Part shown: positions 1-8,946 of the stretch, one piece after another
Layout: each line of letters opens with the position of its first letter
Numbering within the stretch: the stretch's first letter is position 1
Source of the DNA: Brevundimonas intermedia
GTDB lineage: Bacteria > Pseudomonadota > Alphaproteobacteria > Caulobacterales > Caulobacteraceae
Assembly: GCF_027922165.1 (NCBI RefSeq)
Contig: NZ_BSFD01000002.1
Coordinates: 416,874-480,873, forward strand
Direction: 5' to 3'
DNA length: 64,000 bases
Notes under the pieces: generated by a model
Told to the model about the DNA's origin: nothing
Seen by the model: only the letters and a program-made list of their open reading frames with translations
Database searches by the model: none
Program-made: the position numbers and the translations under genes

Positions 1-614
1 TTGGTGGCGGGACGAACGTCGGTGGCGGTGACGACGGCGCCCAGACGCCGCGCCGTGGCGATGGCCTGAAGCCCGGCGACGCCGACGCCCATGACGAAAC
101 ATTTGGCGGCGGCGACCGTGCCGGCCGCCGTCATCATCATCGGGAACCCCTTGCCATAGGCATAGGCCGCCTCGATCACCGCCCGGTATCCGGCCAGATT
201 GGCCTGGGACGACAGCACGTCCATGACCTGGGCGCGGGTGATGCGGGGCACGAACTCCATGGCGAAGGCGGTGGCGTTGGCGCCGGTCAGGGCCTCGACC
301 GTGGCCTTGTCGCGCCAGGCGTCCAGCATGGCGACGACCACCGCGCCGGGCTTCAGGGCGCTGGTCTCCTGGGCCGTGGGGCCGCGCACCTTCAGCACGA
401 TGTCGGCGCCGTCCAGCACCGCGCGGGTGTCGGGCTTCACCGCCGCGCCGGCGGCGACATAGTCGGCGTCAGGAATGGAGGAGCCCAGGCCGGTCCCGGC
501 CTCGACCGAGACGGTCGCGCCCAGGGCGATCAGCTTCTTGACCGTCTCGGGCGTGACGGCGCAGCGCGTCTCGCCTTCGCGACGTTCACGGGTGACGGCG
601 ATTGCGACAGCCAA
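1..614 (-). CDS. pntAA: NAD(P) transhydrogenase subunit alpha, N-terminal part (partial, runs off the window)
   Basis: This is the 5' part of the NAD(H)-binding subunit of proton-translocating transhydrogenase, which couples hydride transfer between NADH and NADP+ to proton movement. About 204 codons are visible; the 3' end lies outside the window. The protein begins with residues AVAIAVTRERREGETRCAVT, the usual alanine-dehydrogenase/PNT N-terminus, and later shows FAMEFVPRITRAQ and VMGVGVAGLQAIATARRLGA, the start of the Rossmann dinucleotide fold, ending in ATDVRP. The start is TTG at 614 with AAGGGG just upstream; no ATG fits. The aa3-oxidase subunit IV gene lies upstream on the same strand, a pairing I recall from other Alphaproteobacteria. 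Confidence 0.93.
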   Translation of the reverse strand, partial: MAVAIAVTRERREGETRCAVTPETVKKLIALGATVSVEAGTGLGSSIPDADYVAAGAAVKPDTRAVLDGADIVLKVRGPTAQETSALKPGAVVVAMLDAWRDKATVEALTGANATAFAMEFVPRITRAQVMDVLSSQANLAGYRAVIEAAYAYGKGFPMMMTAAGTVAAAKCFVMGVGVAGLQAIATARRLGAVVTATDVRPAT

Positions 615-682
615 GCGAATCCCCTTGTTCTTATATGGGACGCGAGACTAGGCGCCTTCCGAGCGCGGCGTCAAAGCAATCA

Positions 683-855
683 CTTTCGTCATTCCGGGCG
701 AAGCGCAGCGGAGACCCGGAACCCAGCGGCGCCGAAGGCGAAATCCATCCGACGCAGGATGCTTGAACACCGAGTCCGCGACAGGTTCGCGCTCTCGCGC
801 GCCGCTGGGTTACGGGTCTGCGGGCCAAGCGGCCCTCTGCCCGGAATGACGAAAG
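683..855. repeat. Family A palindromic intergenic repeat, copy 1
   Basis: An element of about 173 bp begins CTTTCGTCATTCCGGGC and ends in the inverse, CCCGGAATGACGAAAG. Its interior carries AACCCAGCGGCGC matched by an inverted GCGCGCCGCTGGGTT, so the whole unit can fold on itself. Related copies lie at 10241, 17913, 26557, 36357, 36616 and 36876. It separates pntAA from the oxidase subunit IV gene. It encodes nothing credible. Confidence 0.9.
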
Positions 856-858
856 AAA

Positions 859-1131
859 TCAGTGCCCGGCGTCGGCCTTGGGCTTCAAGGCGACGAAGCC
901 CACGCCGCCCAGCACCACCGCGCCGATCAAGGCGGCCATGAAGCTGCCGCCCGGATGGAACCACAGGGTCAGGAAGACCAGCAGACAGGCCACGGCCAGC
1001 GAGCCCCACTTGGCCAGGTCCATGAACAGCTTGAAGGTCGCCGCCTGTTCATTGATCTGCATCCCGCCCCGGACATAGGCGGACGCGTCGGCGTCTGCTT
1101 CGGCGGTGGCGGGGTTTTGGGCCTTGGCCAT
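859..1131 (-). CDS. aa3-type cytochrome c oxidase subunit IV
   Basis: A 90-residue inner-membrane protein matching the short bacterial aa3-oxidase subunit IV family. The N-terminal half is polar and contains YVRGGMQINEQAATFKLFMDL, the part typical of the family. Two membrane segments follow, around residues 40-57 and 63-80. It is a small accessory subunit of the respiratory terminal oxidase and has no catalytic residues of its own. The start ATG at 1131 has GAGGGAG upstream. The gene sits between oligoendopeptidase F and pntAA on the same strand, with a family A repeat separating it from pntAA. Confidence 0.85.
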   Translation of the reverse strand: MAKAQNPATAEADADASAYVRGGMQINEQAATFKLFMDLAKWGSLAVACLLVFLTLWFHPGGSFMAALIGAVVLGGVGFVALKPKADAGH

Positions 1132-1192
1132 GAGAGCTCCCTCAGTCTTATCGTTGGCGCGACTATAGCGCGGCTTCAGCCGGACGCTAGCC

Positions 1193-2989
1193 TCACCCCA
1201 ACGCCTCGAACTGATCCACCAGCCGTTCCAGCCGCTTGCAGCCCACGCTCCAGAAGGCCGGATCGCGCGGGTTCAGGCCGAAGGGCTTCAGCGCCTCGAC
1301 ATAGGTCTTGGCCCCGCCCCCGGCCAGCAGGTCGCGGTACAGGGGGGTGAAGCCCGTCGGATCGGCCCGCCGCGCCTCCATCAGCGCCGCCACCAGCAGG
1401 TCGCCGAAGGCATAGGCGTAGACGTAGAAGGGCGAGTGGACGAAATGGCTGACATAGGCCCACCAGTGCTCGTATCCGGGGTTCAGCGTCACCGCCGGCC
1501 CCAGCGAGGCGCCCATTTCGGTCAGCCACAGCTCGTTGATCCGCTGTTGCGACACCTCGCCCTTCTGCCGCTCGTCATGGAATCGGGTCTCGAACCGGTG
1601 GAAGGCGATCTGGCGCACCACGGTGTTCAGCCCGTCCTCGATCCGTCCGGCCAGCAGGCCGCGCTGCTCGCGCTTGGGCGCCGTCGCCAGCAGACGGTCG
1701 AACGTCAGACCCTCGGCGAAGATGGAGGCGGTCTCGGCCAGGGTCAGGGGCGTATCGGCCAACAGGGTGCCCTGGTCCGCCGCCAAGGTCTGGTGCACCC
1801 CGTGGCCCAGTTCGTGGGCCAGGGTCAGGACATCGCGCCGCTCGCCCATCCAGTTCAGGAAGACATAGGGATGGCGGTCGGCGGTGACCGGATGGGCGTA
1901 GGCGCCCGACTGTTTGCCCGGCCGGGCGCGGCCGTCGATCCAGGGCTTGTCGAAGAAGCCGGCGGCGCGTTCGGCGAAGTCGCCGCCCAGGTCCGAGAAA
2001 CTGTCCAACACGATCTCGCGCCCCTGGGTCCAGGTGAAGGCGCGCGGGGCGGTGGTCTCGATCGGGGCGTTGCGGTCCCAGTGGTCCAGCCGCGCCTTGC
2101 CCATGGCCTTGGCCTTCAGCGCATAATAGCGGTGCGACAGCTGCGGATAGGCGGCGGCGACGGCTTCGGCCATGGCGTCCACCGCCTCGCCGTCGACCTC
2201 ATTGCCCAGGTGGCGGCCGTCGGCGGGCCGTTTGAAACCGCGCCAGCGATCCTCCATCGCCTTGTCGGCGGCGACCGTGTTCAGCACCAGGGCCAGGGTC
2301 GGGGCGCGGGCGGCCAAGGCCTCCGACAGGCCCTCGGCGGCCGCCCTGCGCCGCGCGGGCTTGGCGTCCGACAGCCGGTTCAGGGCCTCGGCCAGGGTCA
2401 GGCTTTCGTTGCCCGCCTTCGCGCGCAGGGCCGCCAGCTGTTCGTCGAACAGGCGCGGCCATTGGGCCGTGATCGGGCCGCGTTCGGCGATGAAGGTCTC
2501 CAGCTCGCTCGACAGTTCGTGCGGCTTCATCGCCCGCACCCGCCGCAGCCACGGCCGCCAGCGCGATGCGCCGGCGTGGGCGGTCAGCGCGGCCTCCAGG
2601 GCGGCGTCGTCGATCTGGTTGATCTCCAGCGTCAGCCAGACGGTCGGGGTGGCGATGGCGGTGATCTTCTCGCGCACATCGGCCTCGAACCCCTGCGCCC
2701 CCGCATCGTCGCGCGCCGTCGAGGCCGACAGGAAGGCGTAGGCGCCGAGCGCCCCCAGCACGTCCGACGCCTGTTCATACAGGCTGATCGCCCGATCCAG
2801 CGCGGCGCCCAGGGCTGCGGGGTCGCCGCCCTGCCCGGCCAGCCGGCCTTGCAGGCCGTTCATCTCGTCCACCAGGGCGCGGGCCCGGGCCAGGTCGGCG
2901 GCGATCCGGACGTCGTCGCGCGAACCATAGAGGTCGGTCAGGTCCCACAGCGGGGCTTCGATGTCGGGCGTCTTGAAGGGGGCGTTCAT
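1193..2989 (-). CDS. pepF: M3 family oligoendopeptidase F
   Basis: A cytosolic zinc oligopeptidase of 598 residues that cleaves short peptides. The M3 signature LAHELGHGVHQ places HELGH at about residues 392-396, and a downstream glutamate in ETASIFAEG about 25 residues later fits the third zinc ligand. The N-terminal half is the alpha-helical PepF domain. I chose ATG 2989 (MNAPFKTPDIEAPLWDL) because the reading frame upstream, back to 3079, reads an arginine-rich, low-quality extension across the divergent promoter, while AAAGGCAGG precedes 2989. Transcription is divergent from the DUF1203 gene. No signal peptide is seen, and the length is normal for the family. Confidence 0.93.
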   Translation of the reverse strand: MNAPFKTPDIEAPLWDLTDLYGSRDDVRIAADLARARALVDEMNGLQGRLAGQGGDPAALGAALDRAISLYEQASDVLGALGAYAFLSASTARDDAGAQGFEADVREKITAIATPTVWLTLEINQIDDAALEAALTAHAGASRWRPWLRRVRAMKPHELSSELETFIAERGPITAQWPRLFDEQLAALRAKAGNESLTLAEALNRLSDAKPARRRAAAEGLSEALAARAPTLALVLNTVAADKAMEDRWRGFKRPADGRHLGNEVDGEAVDAMAEAVAAAYPQLSHRYYALKAKAMGKARLDHWDRNAPIETTAPRAFTWTQGREIVLDSFSDLGGDFAERAAGFFDKPWIDGRARPGKQSGAYAHPVTADRHPYVFLNWMGERRDVLTLAHELGHGVHQTLAADQGTLLADTPLTLAETASIFAEGLTFDRLLATAPKREQRGLLAGRIEDGLNTVVRQIAFHRFETRFHDERQKGEVSQQRINELWLTEMGASLGPAVTLNPGYEHWWAYVSHFVHSPFYVYAYAFGDLLVAALMEARRADPTGFTPLYRDLLAGGGAKTYVEALKPFGLNPRDPAFWSVGCKRLERLVDQFEALG

Positions 2990-3093
2990 GCCTGCCTTTG
3001 TGGGGGCGCGGCGAGGCCGATGCAACGGCCGGAAGCCGCCAGACGACACGCGCGGATCGTCGCAAGCAGAGGACCTCACCCAGGAGATCCCGC

Positions 3094-3579
3094 ATGACCT
3101 ACCGTATCGAAGCCCTGCCGCTCGAGCCCTTCAAGTCCTATTTCGCCATGTCCGATAAAGACTTAGCCGCCGTCGGCGCACGCCGCTGGGTCGCCGACGC
3201 CCCCGGCCGCGCCCCCTGCCGGGTCAGTCTGCGCGACGCCGACGCGGGAGAGGCGCTGGTGCTGGTCAATCACGCCCATCTGACCGACTCGACCTCGCCC
3301 TACCGCGCCTCGGGACCGATCTTCGTGCGCGAGTCGGCGGTGGAACAGGCGCCGATCACCGGGCCGGCGCCGGAGATGCTGACCAAACGTCCGCTGTCGC
3401 TGCGCCTCTATGACCGGCGCAACATGATGCTGGAGGGGCTGGTGATCGACGGCGCAGACCTGGACGCGCGGCTGACCGAGGCGTTCGAGCATCCGGCGCT
3501 GGACCAGGTCCACATCCATTTCGCCCCGCGCGGCTGTTATCTGGCGCGCGCCTGCCGGATCGAGGCGACGCTTCCCTGA
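3094..3579 (+). CDS. DUF1203 family protein
   Basis: A 161-residue soluble protein of unknown function. The diagnostic segment is SPYRASGPIFVRE around residues 70-82, followed by a conserved C-terminal part (VHIHFAPRGCYLARACRIE). No signal peptide or membrane segment is present. ATG 3094 is preceded by AGGAG at a good distance; the longer in-frame start at 2998 lies inside the shared promoter with pepF and reads arginine-rich junk. It is followed after 52 bases by the DUF4153 gene on the same strand and could be co-transcribed with it. Confidence 0.85.
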   Translation: MTYRIEALPLEPFKSYFAMSDKDLAAVGARRWVADAPGRAPCRVSLRDADAGEALVLVNHAHLTDSTSPYRASGPIFVRESAVEQAPITGPAPEMLTKRPLSLRLYDRRNMMLEGLVIDGADLDARLTEAFEHPALDQVHIHFAPRGCYLARACRIEATLP

Positions 3580-3631
3580 ACACCCCCGCTTCGGTTAGAT
3601 GGCGCGCCCAGGTCGGGCAAAAGGGCGCGCC

Positions 3632-5413
3632 ATGACCACCGAAGCGGCGAATATTCTCGGCACGGGCTGGGGCGGGACCACGCCGGACGGCGACCGTCGC
3701 GGGATCGCCATCGTGCGGCTGACGGTCGGCCTGGTGCAGGGGATCGTCCTGTATCTGCTGCTGCGCGCCACCGAGGGCGACAGCGCCAGCTGGTCGCAAC
3801 GCCATCCTGACCTGTTCGCCCCGGCCCTGCTGACCGCCCTGTTCCTGCCCGCCGTCCTGCTGTCCGGCGTCGGCAAGCTACGGCTCTGGGTCTATGTCGT
3901 CTGGAGCCTGATCGCGGGGGCGGCGCTGGCCTTCCTGGCCTGGCACGACATCGCCCGTCAGGCCGACGGCGCACGCGAGGCGACCTTCCCCCTGTTCGTC
4001 TTCGCCGCGGCGGCCCTGTTCATCGCCCACCACCTGATCGTGCCGGCCGACCGCGAGCGCCGGCTGGCGGCCTCCTATCCGGCCTATTTCGACGCCGCCT
4101 GGATGGCGGGGGTGCAGGGGGTGCTGTCCATCGGCTTCGCCGGCGCCTTCTGGCTGCTGCTTCTGCTTGGGGCGGCCCTGTTCAAGATCATCGGGCTGAG
4201 CTTCCTCAGCGACCTGCTGCAAGAGAGCTGGTTCTCCCTGCCGCTGACCGGCCTGGCCTTCGCCACGGCCGTGCATCTGACCGATGTGCGCGACGGCCTG
4301 ATCCGGGGCGTGCGGACCGTAGCCCTGATGCTGTTGTCGTGGCTGCTGCTGGTGATCACCGTTCTGGTCGGCGGCTTCCTTGTGGCCCTGCCCTTCACCG
4401 GCCTCGACGGCCTGTGGGAGACGGGCAGCGCCACGGCCCTGGTCCTGTCGGCGGCCGCGGCCCTGATCGTGCTGATCAACACCGCTTATCAGGACGGCCG
4501 CCCCGACCACCGGCCCCCGGTCGTGCTGCGCTACGGGGTCCGGGTCGCCTCGGCCCTGATCGCGCCGCTAGTGGCCCTTGCCTTCTGGGGCTTGGCGCTG
4601 CGCATCGGCCAGCACGGGCTGACGCCGGATCGGATCATCGCCACGGCCTGCGCGGTCGTCGGCGCGGTCTATGGCCTGGGCTATCTGTTCGCCGCCGTGC
4701 GTCCCGGCCCCTGGATGAAGCCGCTGGAGCCGACCAACATCCTCGCCGCCGTCCTGTCGGTCGCGGTCATCCTGGCCCTGTTCAGCCCCCTGGCCGACCC
4801 GGCGCGGCTGTCGGCGGCGGATCAGGTCGCCCGGCTGGAACGCGGCGCCGTAGCGGCCAAGGATTTCGACTACGAGTTCCTTCGCTTCGACAGCGGCAAG
4901 GCGGGGCTCGCGGCCCTGGACCGGCTGACACGGTCGTCGGACCCACAGATCGCCGAACTGGCGCGCGCCGCCAAGGCCCGTGAGGAACGGTCGGGCTATT
5001 CGGTGGAGGACCGAGCCGCGCGGGTGGCGGGTATCCGGATCCAGCCCATCGCGGGCCAGACGGCGCCGCCCAGCTTCACGGCCCAGCTGGGTCGCCAGGA
5101 CGCCCTGATGTACGCTTGCACCGTCGGCAATCCCTGCCAGCTGCGCAATCTCGATCTGGACGGCGACGGCCGGGTCGAGGTTCTGCTGGCGAACTCCAGC
5201 GCGATTTTGGCCTTCGCCCAGGACGCCCAGGGGCAATGGTCGCAAAGCGGAACCTATGTCGCCGCCTGCGCGCCTCCATCGCCCGATGAACTGGCGAAGG
5301 CTTTCGCAGAGACCTTCGCCGTCGTCCCCGCCCGCCTGCCGGACCTGGTCGTGGGCGATCAGAGACTGCAGGCTCAACCGCAGATCAGCTGCCCGCCGCC
5401 GACGTCCCGTTAA
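3632..5413 (+). CDS. DUF4153 domain-containing membrane protein
   Basis: A 593-residue inner-membrane protein with about ten or more hydrophobic segments between residues 25 and 400. A soluble C-terminal region of roughly 190 residues follows and includes NLDLDGDGRVEVLLANSS, an FG-GAP-like calcium-loop pattern. The N-terminal architecture matches DUF4153, whose function is not known. I chose ATG 3632, with AAAAGGG upstream, over ATG 3599, which would add only a short arginine-rich stretch. The acidic DLDGDG motif in the tail suggests an extracytoplasmic, possibly Ca2+-binding domain; this is inference. Confidence 0.8.
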   Translation: MTTEAANILGTGWGGTTPDGDRRGIAIVRLTVGLVQGIVLYLLLRATEGDSASWSQRHPDLFAPALLTALFLPAVLLSGVGKLRLWVYVVWSLIAGAALAFLAWHDIARQADGAREATFPLFVFAAAALFIAHHLIVPADRERRLAASYPAYFDAAWMAGVQGVLSIGFAGAFWLLLLLGAALFKIIGLSFLSDLLQESWFSLPLTGLAFATAVHLTDVRDGLIRGVRTVALMLLSWLLLVITVLVGGFLVALPFTGLDGLWETGSATALVLSAAAALIVLINTAYQDGRPDHRPPVVLRYGVRVASALIAPLVALAFWGLALRIGQHGLTPDRIIATACAVVGAVYGLGYLFAAVRPGPWMKPLEPTNILAAVLSVAVILALFSPLADPARLSAADQVARLERGAVAAKDFDYEFLRFDSGKAGLAALDRLTRSSDPQIAELARAAKAREERSGYSVEDRAARVAGIRIQPIAGQTAPPSFTAQLGRQDALMYACTVGNPCQLRNLDLDGDGRVEVLLANSSAILAFAQDAQGQWSQSGTYVAACAPPSPDELAKAFAETFAVVPARLPDLVVGDQRLQAQPQISCPPPTSR

Positions 5414-5527
5414 CCCCCCGCTCACCACGCCCTCTCACCCGATTTTCACCTCGTCCCCCTAGAAATCGTCCCGAAACGGGCCAGTCCGATCCACGGGCGG
5501 CCCCTCGGTGATGACAAGGGACGCCCC

Positions 5528-6979
<1,452 letters not shown>

Positions 6980-6981
6980 GC

Positions 6982-7479
6982 CTAGTTTGACGGCGAACCG
7001 TACCGGTTCGCCGTCTTTGCACCGTCGAGCAGCAACAGCACGACCAACCCGATAAGGCTGGCGATATAGAGCAGGTTGTTCAGGAACAGTCCGAAGAACA
7101 GCGCCATCGGCGGGTTCGCATCATTGAGGACGCGGTTCATCAGAACCGGGAACAGCGTCAGCCCGATCAGCAAGAAGACGACGGGCGGAAGCCCCCAGTA
7201 GCCTGGCCTGCCCGTGTCATGCAGCCGCCGCGTCACCGCCGCTGCGAGCAGCGCGGCGGCCGCCAGGACCACCCCGCCTACCCCGCCTATCATCAGGGGA
7301 ATGTTCGGCATATCGGCCGTCCCCGTGAGCAGGCCCATCATCGCCAGGTTCATCGCCACGGCGATCCCGATGAAGGCCAGAAGGAAAACTAGAATGGCGT
7401 AAGGCCAGAACAGCCGTCGCCCGTCGCGCCCGGCGAAGTCGCCCAGTTTCGACAAGCTTCTCGGTATGGCGTTCAGCAT
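6982..7479 (-). CDS. DUF805 family membrane protein
   Basis: A 165-residue protein with four predicted membrane helices, at about residues 23-50, 60-82, 95-112 and 125-150. Family marks are FAGRDGRRLFWPYAIL near the N-terminus, AVTRRLHDTGRPGYWGL in the middle loop, and ANRYGSPSN at the end. The function of DUF805 proteins is not established. The gene is convergent with the TacA-type regulator, with only two bases between the stops, and its last codons lie within an 11-bp inverted repeat that can act as a terminator. Confidence 0.86.
   Translation of the reverse strand: MLNAIPRSLSKLGDFAGRDGRRLFWPYAILVFLLAFIGIAVAMNLAMMGLLTGTADMPNIPLMIGGVGGVVLAAAALLAAAVTRRLHDTGRPGYWGLPPVVFLLIGLTLFPVLMNRVLNDANPPMALFFGLFLNNLLYIASLIGLVVLLLLDGAKTANRYGSPSN
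6989..7018 (+). terminator. Hairpin terminator between the TacA-type regulator and DUF805
   Basis: GACGGCGAACC (6989-6999) pairs perfectly with GGTTCGCCGTC (7005-7015) around a five-base loop, followed on the plus strand by only three Ts. It sits just after the regulator stop and inside the last codons of the opposing DUF805 gene, so it may serve the plus-strand transcript. The short T-run makes intrinsic termination likely but not certain. Confidence 0.65.
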
Positions 7480-7531
7480 GAGATCGTCCCCCTCGGCGAA
7501 ACCTAACGTCGTCCGTCGTTGAAGACCACGG

Positions 7532-7915
7532 TCATTCTGACGGCTTTGGCTTCCTCCCCCACCGTCGTTTCGACTCCTCCCCCTTCGCCTTGGCGGTGAT
7601 CTCCTTCAGCTTGCGGCCCTGCATGGCCGACAGGGCCTGACCGGGCGCGCCCTTTTCGGGGTCGGCGAAGGCGCGGCCGTGGGTCTTGACCCGCTCGCCG
7701 ACCGAATCGAGGAACTCCCCCTCCCATTCGGACAGAGAAACGCCCGCCTTCTCTGCCGAGCGGCGGGCGCGTTTCAAGGCGTTGAGCGCGGCGCGTTTCG
7801 CCGCTTCGCGCTGGATTTCAAACGGGCTGGGCGGAGCCTTCTTGGGCCCGCTACCGCCCTTCGGGCTGCTTGAGCGGGAAAGGCCGCCGCCTGGCTTGAA
7901 GGGGGTGCGCTTCAA
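7532..7915 (-). CDS. Conserved hypothetical basic protein downstream of gapR
   Basis: A 127-residue, lysine- and arginine-rich protein that I cannot assign to a family. It opens with MKRTPFKPGGGLSRSSSPKG, a disordered basic N-terminus, continues with a helical middle (EIQREAAKRAALNALKRARRSAEKAG) and ends in another basic stretch (RKLKEITAKAKGEESKRRWGRKP). The composition suggests nucleic-acid binding; that is inference only. The start is TTG at 7915, 12 bases after the gapR stop, so the gene is probably translated from the gapR transcript. No ATG is available at the N-terminus. Confidence 0.65.
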   Translation of the reverse strand: MKRTPFKPGGGLSRSSSPKGGSGPKKAPPSPFEIQREAAKRAALNALKRARRSAEKAGVSLSEWEGEFLDSVGERVKTHGRAFADPEKGAPGQALSAMQGRKLKEITAKAKGEESKRRWGRKPKPSE

Positions 7916-7927
7916 GCCGGGTCAGCC

Positions 7928-8203
7928 TCAGATCTCGCCCAGGGCCGACATATAGAGGTCCAGGATGGCGTCCTCTTCCTGGCGCTTGGCCTTGTCCTGC
8001 TTGCGGATGCGGATGACCTTGCGCAGGATCTTGACGTCATAGCCCTCGCCCTTGGCCTCGGCGAAGACCTCCTTCATGTCGGTCATGACGGCCTGCTTGT
8101 CTTCCTCGAGGCGCTCCAGGCGCTCGATGATGGTGCGCAGCCGGCCCTGGGCCGTCGCGGTGAGAACGTCGGGACCACCGTCGAACGAGGCGTCGTCAGC
8201 CAT
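7928..8203 (-). CDS. gapR: GapR nucleoid-associated protein (DUF2312)
   Basis: A 91-residue coiled-coil DNA-binding protein that in Caulobacter binds overtwisted, AT-rich DNA ahead of replication and transcription. The hallmark C-terminal half is nearly invariant in the family: EVFAEAKGEGYDVKILRKVI, then RIRKQDKAKRQEEDAILDLY and a closing SALGEI. The N-terminal helix TAQGRLRTIIERLERLEEDK forms the dimer coiled coil. The start ATG at 8203 is clear. The length matches Caulobacter GapR. It leads a probable two-gene unit with the basic protein downstream. Confidence 0.95.
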   Translation of the reverse strand: MADDASFDGGPDVLTATAQGRLRTIIERLERLEEDKQAVMTDMKEVFAEAKGEGYDVKILRKVIRIRKQDKAKRQEEDAILDLYMSALGEI

Positions 8204-8362
8204 GGGGGAATACTCCAGAAATCAGGCGCGGACGCTAACCATGCCGCAAGGCGCGACTCAACCGCGAACACGAAAAAGGCCGCGGACAAAGCCCGCAGCC
8301 TGTGGATCGTCAGCAAAACACGACGTGCGCACGCCGCCGAAGCGGCGCGCAACGAACGCAGC

Positions 8363-8488
8363 TTAGCCCTGCTTCGCCTTGAAGCGCGGGTCGGTCTTGT
8401 TGATGACGAAGACGACGCCCTTGCGACGCACGACCTTGCAGTCGCGGTGACGGGTCTTCAGGGACTTGAGCGAGCTGCGGACCTTCAT
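8363..8488 (-). CDS. rpmJ: 50S ribosomal protein L36
   Basis: A 41-residue ribosomal protein. The translation begins [20 protein letters not shown] and ends in [12 protein letters not shown], the standard L36 pattern. It carries only one of the cysteines and histidines of the zinc-ribbon form, so it is the zinc-independent (C-minus) type common in Proteobacteria. The ATG at 8488 follows an AGGACG-like ribosome-binding region. It is a single gene on the minus strand, downstream of the tRNA-like gene and upstream of gapR. Confidence 0.95.
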   Translation of the reverse strand: MKVRSSLKSLKTRHRDCKVVRRKGVVFVINKTDPRFKAKQG

Positions 8489-8687
8489 GGTCGGACGTCC
8501 TGAGAGAAGCCAATAAGAAAGCCGCTGATCCGGGCGGATCGCGGCGGAGGCGGTCGTATAGAGAGCGGTCTTCCGAAGGTCAACCCGCTACAGGCCAAAA
8601 CCCTACAAAAGCCAATCCCTGCCTGCCCGGCGGTCACTTCCCCACCCCGTGCTCAAGTAGCGCGAAGCGCGATAGCACCAAAAATAA

Positions 8688-8764
8688 TGGAGGCCTGACC
8701 TCCGAGTCGAACGGAGGGTTTCCGGGGTTGCACGCCCGTTGCGTCGCCACTCCGCCATCAGGCC
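8688..8764 (-). tRNA. tRNA-Cys-like gene (anticodon GCA) with irregular arms
   Basis: A 77-base cloverleaf with encoded CCA and discriminator T, the tRNA-Cys identity base. The acceptor stem GGCCTGA/TCAGGCC is a perfect 7 bp. The D-arm GGCGGAGTGGCGACGC is Cys-like. The anticodon arm pairs CGGG with CCCG around an eight-base loop CGTGCAAC holding GCA, with a mismatch below the stem. The T-arm pairs CCTCCG with CGGAGG, six bp, around TTCGACT. A normal Cys tRNA would be about 74 bases with a seven-base loop and a five-bp T-stem. It could be a functional oddity, a frameshift-reading tRNA or a decaying second copy; I cannot tell which. Confidence 0.7.
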
Positions 8765-8946
8765 GTCAGAGCACCCTGCGCCAATACGCCGCAGTGCGTT
8801 AGCGCGTCGATGAAATTGAGGGTTAACGACGTCAATGGGGGAGTTTGCGGCAACGCTTTCGCCCCACAGGCGCTTTGGTGGCGCGTGAAGCCCATTCGCG
8901 CGTATGTCATTTCACCTATGGGCTCCGGGGCTGTAGTCTGAATCTC

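Noticed and set aside
8688..8764. The odd tRNA as an amber or selenocysteine tRNA explaining the phoD TAG
   Set aside because: The anticodon region reads GCA; there is no CTA or TCA, no long variable arm, and the phoD stop is TAG rather than TGA.
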